Source of the DNA: Prunella strophiata | Lineage: Eukaryota > Chordata > Aves > Passeriformes > Prunellidae | Assembly (NCBI GenBank): GCA_036583965.1 | Contig: JAZBQD010000034.1 | Span: 8,072,540 to 8,136,539 of the forward strand | Reading direction: 5' to 3' | Length of the DNA: 64,000 bases | Shown: positions 63,531-64,000 of the stretch, piece after piece | Position numbering within the stretch: position 1 is the stretch's first letter | Layout of the letters: each line of letters begins with the position of its first letter | Translations under genes and position numbers: made by a program | The notes under the pieces: model-generated | What the model was told of the DNA's origin: nothing | The model's input: the letters and a program-made list of their open reading frames with translations, nothing else | Databases searched by the model: none

Positions 63531-64000
63531 TTATATGAAAATAATCAATGAGAAATCACATTAAAGCTGCTTTTCACATTCATCAGATTATTTGGTAAAG
63601 ATGCTAACAAAATTAAACCCCTCCAAACAAATATAAAATTATCCAGATCACAAAAAAACACATTCCAAGATACCAGTCAAAACCCAGAATCAAACTTGTA
63701 ATGCAATTCAACAAAGCATTATTAAATTAGGCCCAACTGTGGAAAAAGAGACTCTGTCCCCAGTGCTGGCTGTTCCATACCCTGGCAGGCTGGGATGCTG
63801 CTGGGAAATCAGCCAGGCTGATTACTGTTATAAGAAATCTTTTATTTGGCTCTTCAAACAGCTGATGTCAGCTCCTTCCACTCTTAAAAGAACCCATGTT
63901 AGACTACAAATAAGAGAACAAACTGAAGGATTACAAGTAGGAATTAAGGAGAAACAAACCTATTAGTCTGGTAGGAGTCCACACAAACTTTTCAGTAGGG

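Larger units (their letters stand above)
45753..64000. other. Non-coding stretch, intergenic or intronic
   Basis: About 18 kb without a supportable gene. Named contents are an AT-rich patch ending in 15 A (46886-46929), a MIR-like fragment near 50826-50890, two candidate exon-like segments (50199-50401, 54029-54097), a 29-bp tandem duplication (53706-53763), CR1 tails at 55551-55710 and 57869-58057, a poly-A tract at 58845-58857, and a diverged 89-bp duplication near 63355-63530. Stretches at 49190-49600, 60900-61080 and 61440-61760 have a composition that recalls conserved non-coding elements. The rest is unique sequence in which I see nothing specific. Confidence 0.6.

Overview
This window reads as a piece of a bird genome, most likely a songbird. 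It lies either between genes or inside a very large intron. A hand count of twelve evenly spaced 60-base lines gives about 42% G+C, and CpG is strongly depleted. The recognisable interspersed repeats are of bird type: five short, 5'-truncated CR1 LINE tails with the usual 3' end (the GGTTGGAA/TTCCAACC block followed by an ATTCTATGATT-like tail) and one solo LTR that resembles the ERVL-class LTRs of songbirds. I saw no Alu, L1 or B1 sequence, no bacterial-style operons and no CRISPR array. The bird call rests on recalled repeat families and was not checked by a search.

I found no gene that I can defend. The open frames are short and lack domains, and they look like chance. The largest (402, 354, 354 and 248 codons, on both strands) all lie in one tandem repeat whose units happen to lack stop codons. 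Two stretches have splice-site-like ends with an open frame (50199-50401 and, more weakly, 54029-54097). They are listed as candidates only.

Layout. 1-12653: unique sequence with a (CA)12 repeat, a TTR-rich low-complexity patch and a small palindromic tandem repeat. 12654-12863: CR1 tail, minus strand. 12864-32018: unique sequence with poly-A/poly-T tracts and a (CA)11 repeat. 32019-33534: the solo LTR, which carries a 39/40-bp minisatellite of about 13 units. 33535-45670: two CR1 tails in opposite orientation, a MIR-like fragment, an AT-rich palindrome, and a small CpG-enriched patch beside AT-rich sequence. 45671-64000: two short tandem duplications and a more diverged one, a second MIR-like fragment, the candidate exons, two more CR1 tails, and several AT-rich blocks whose composition recalls conserved non-coding elements.

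The most informative structure is the LTR with its minisatellite. The array units resemble short motifs that LTRs of this type already carry as loose internal repeats. The array therefore looks home-grown, by local expansion inside the LTR, and not like an independent satellite that landed there.
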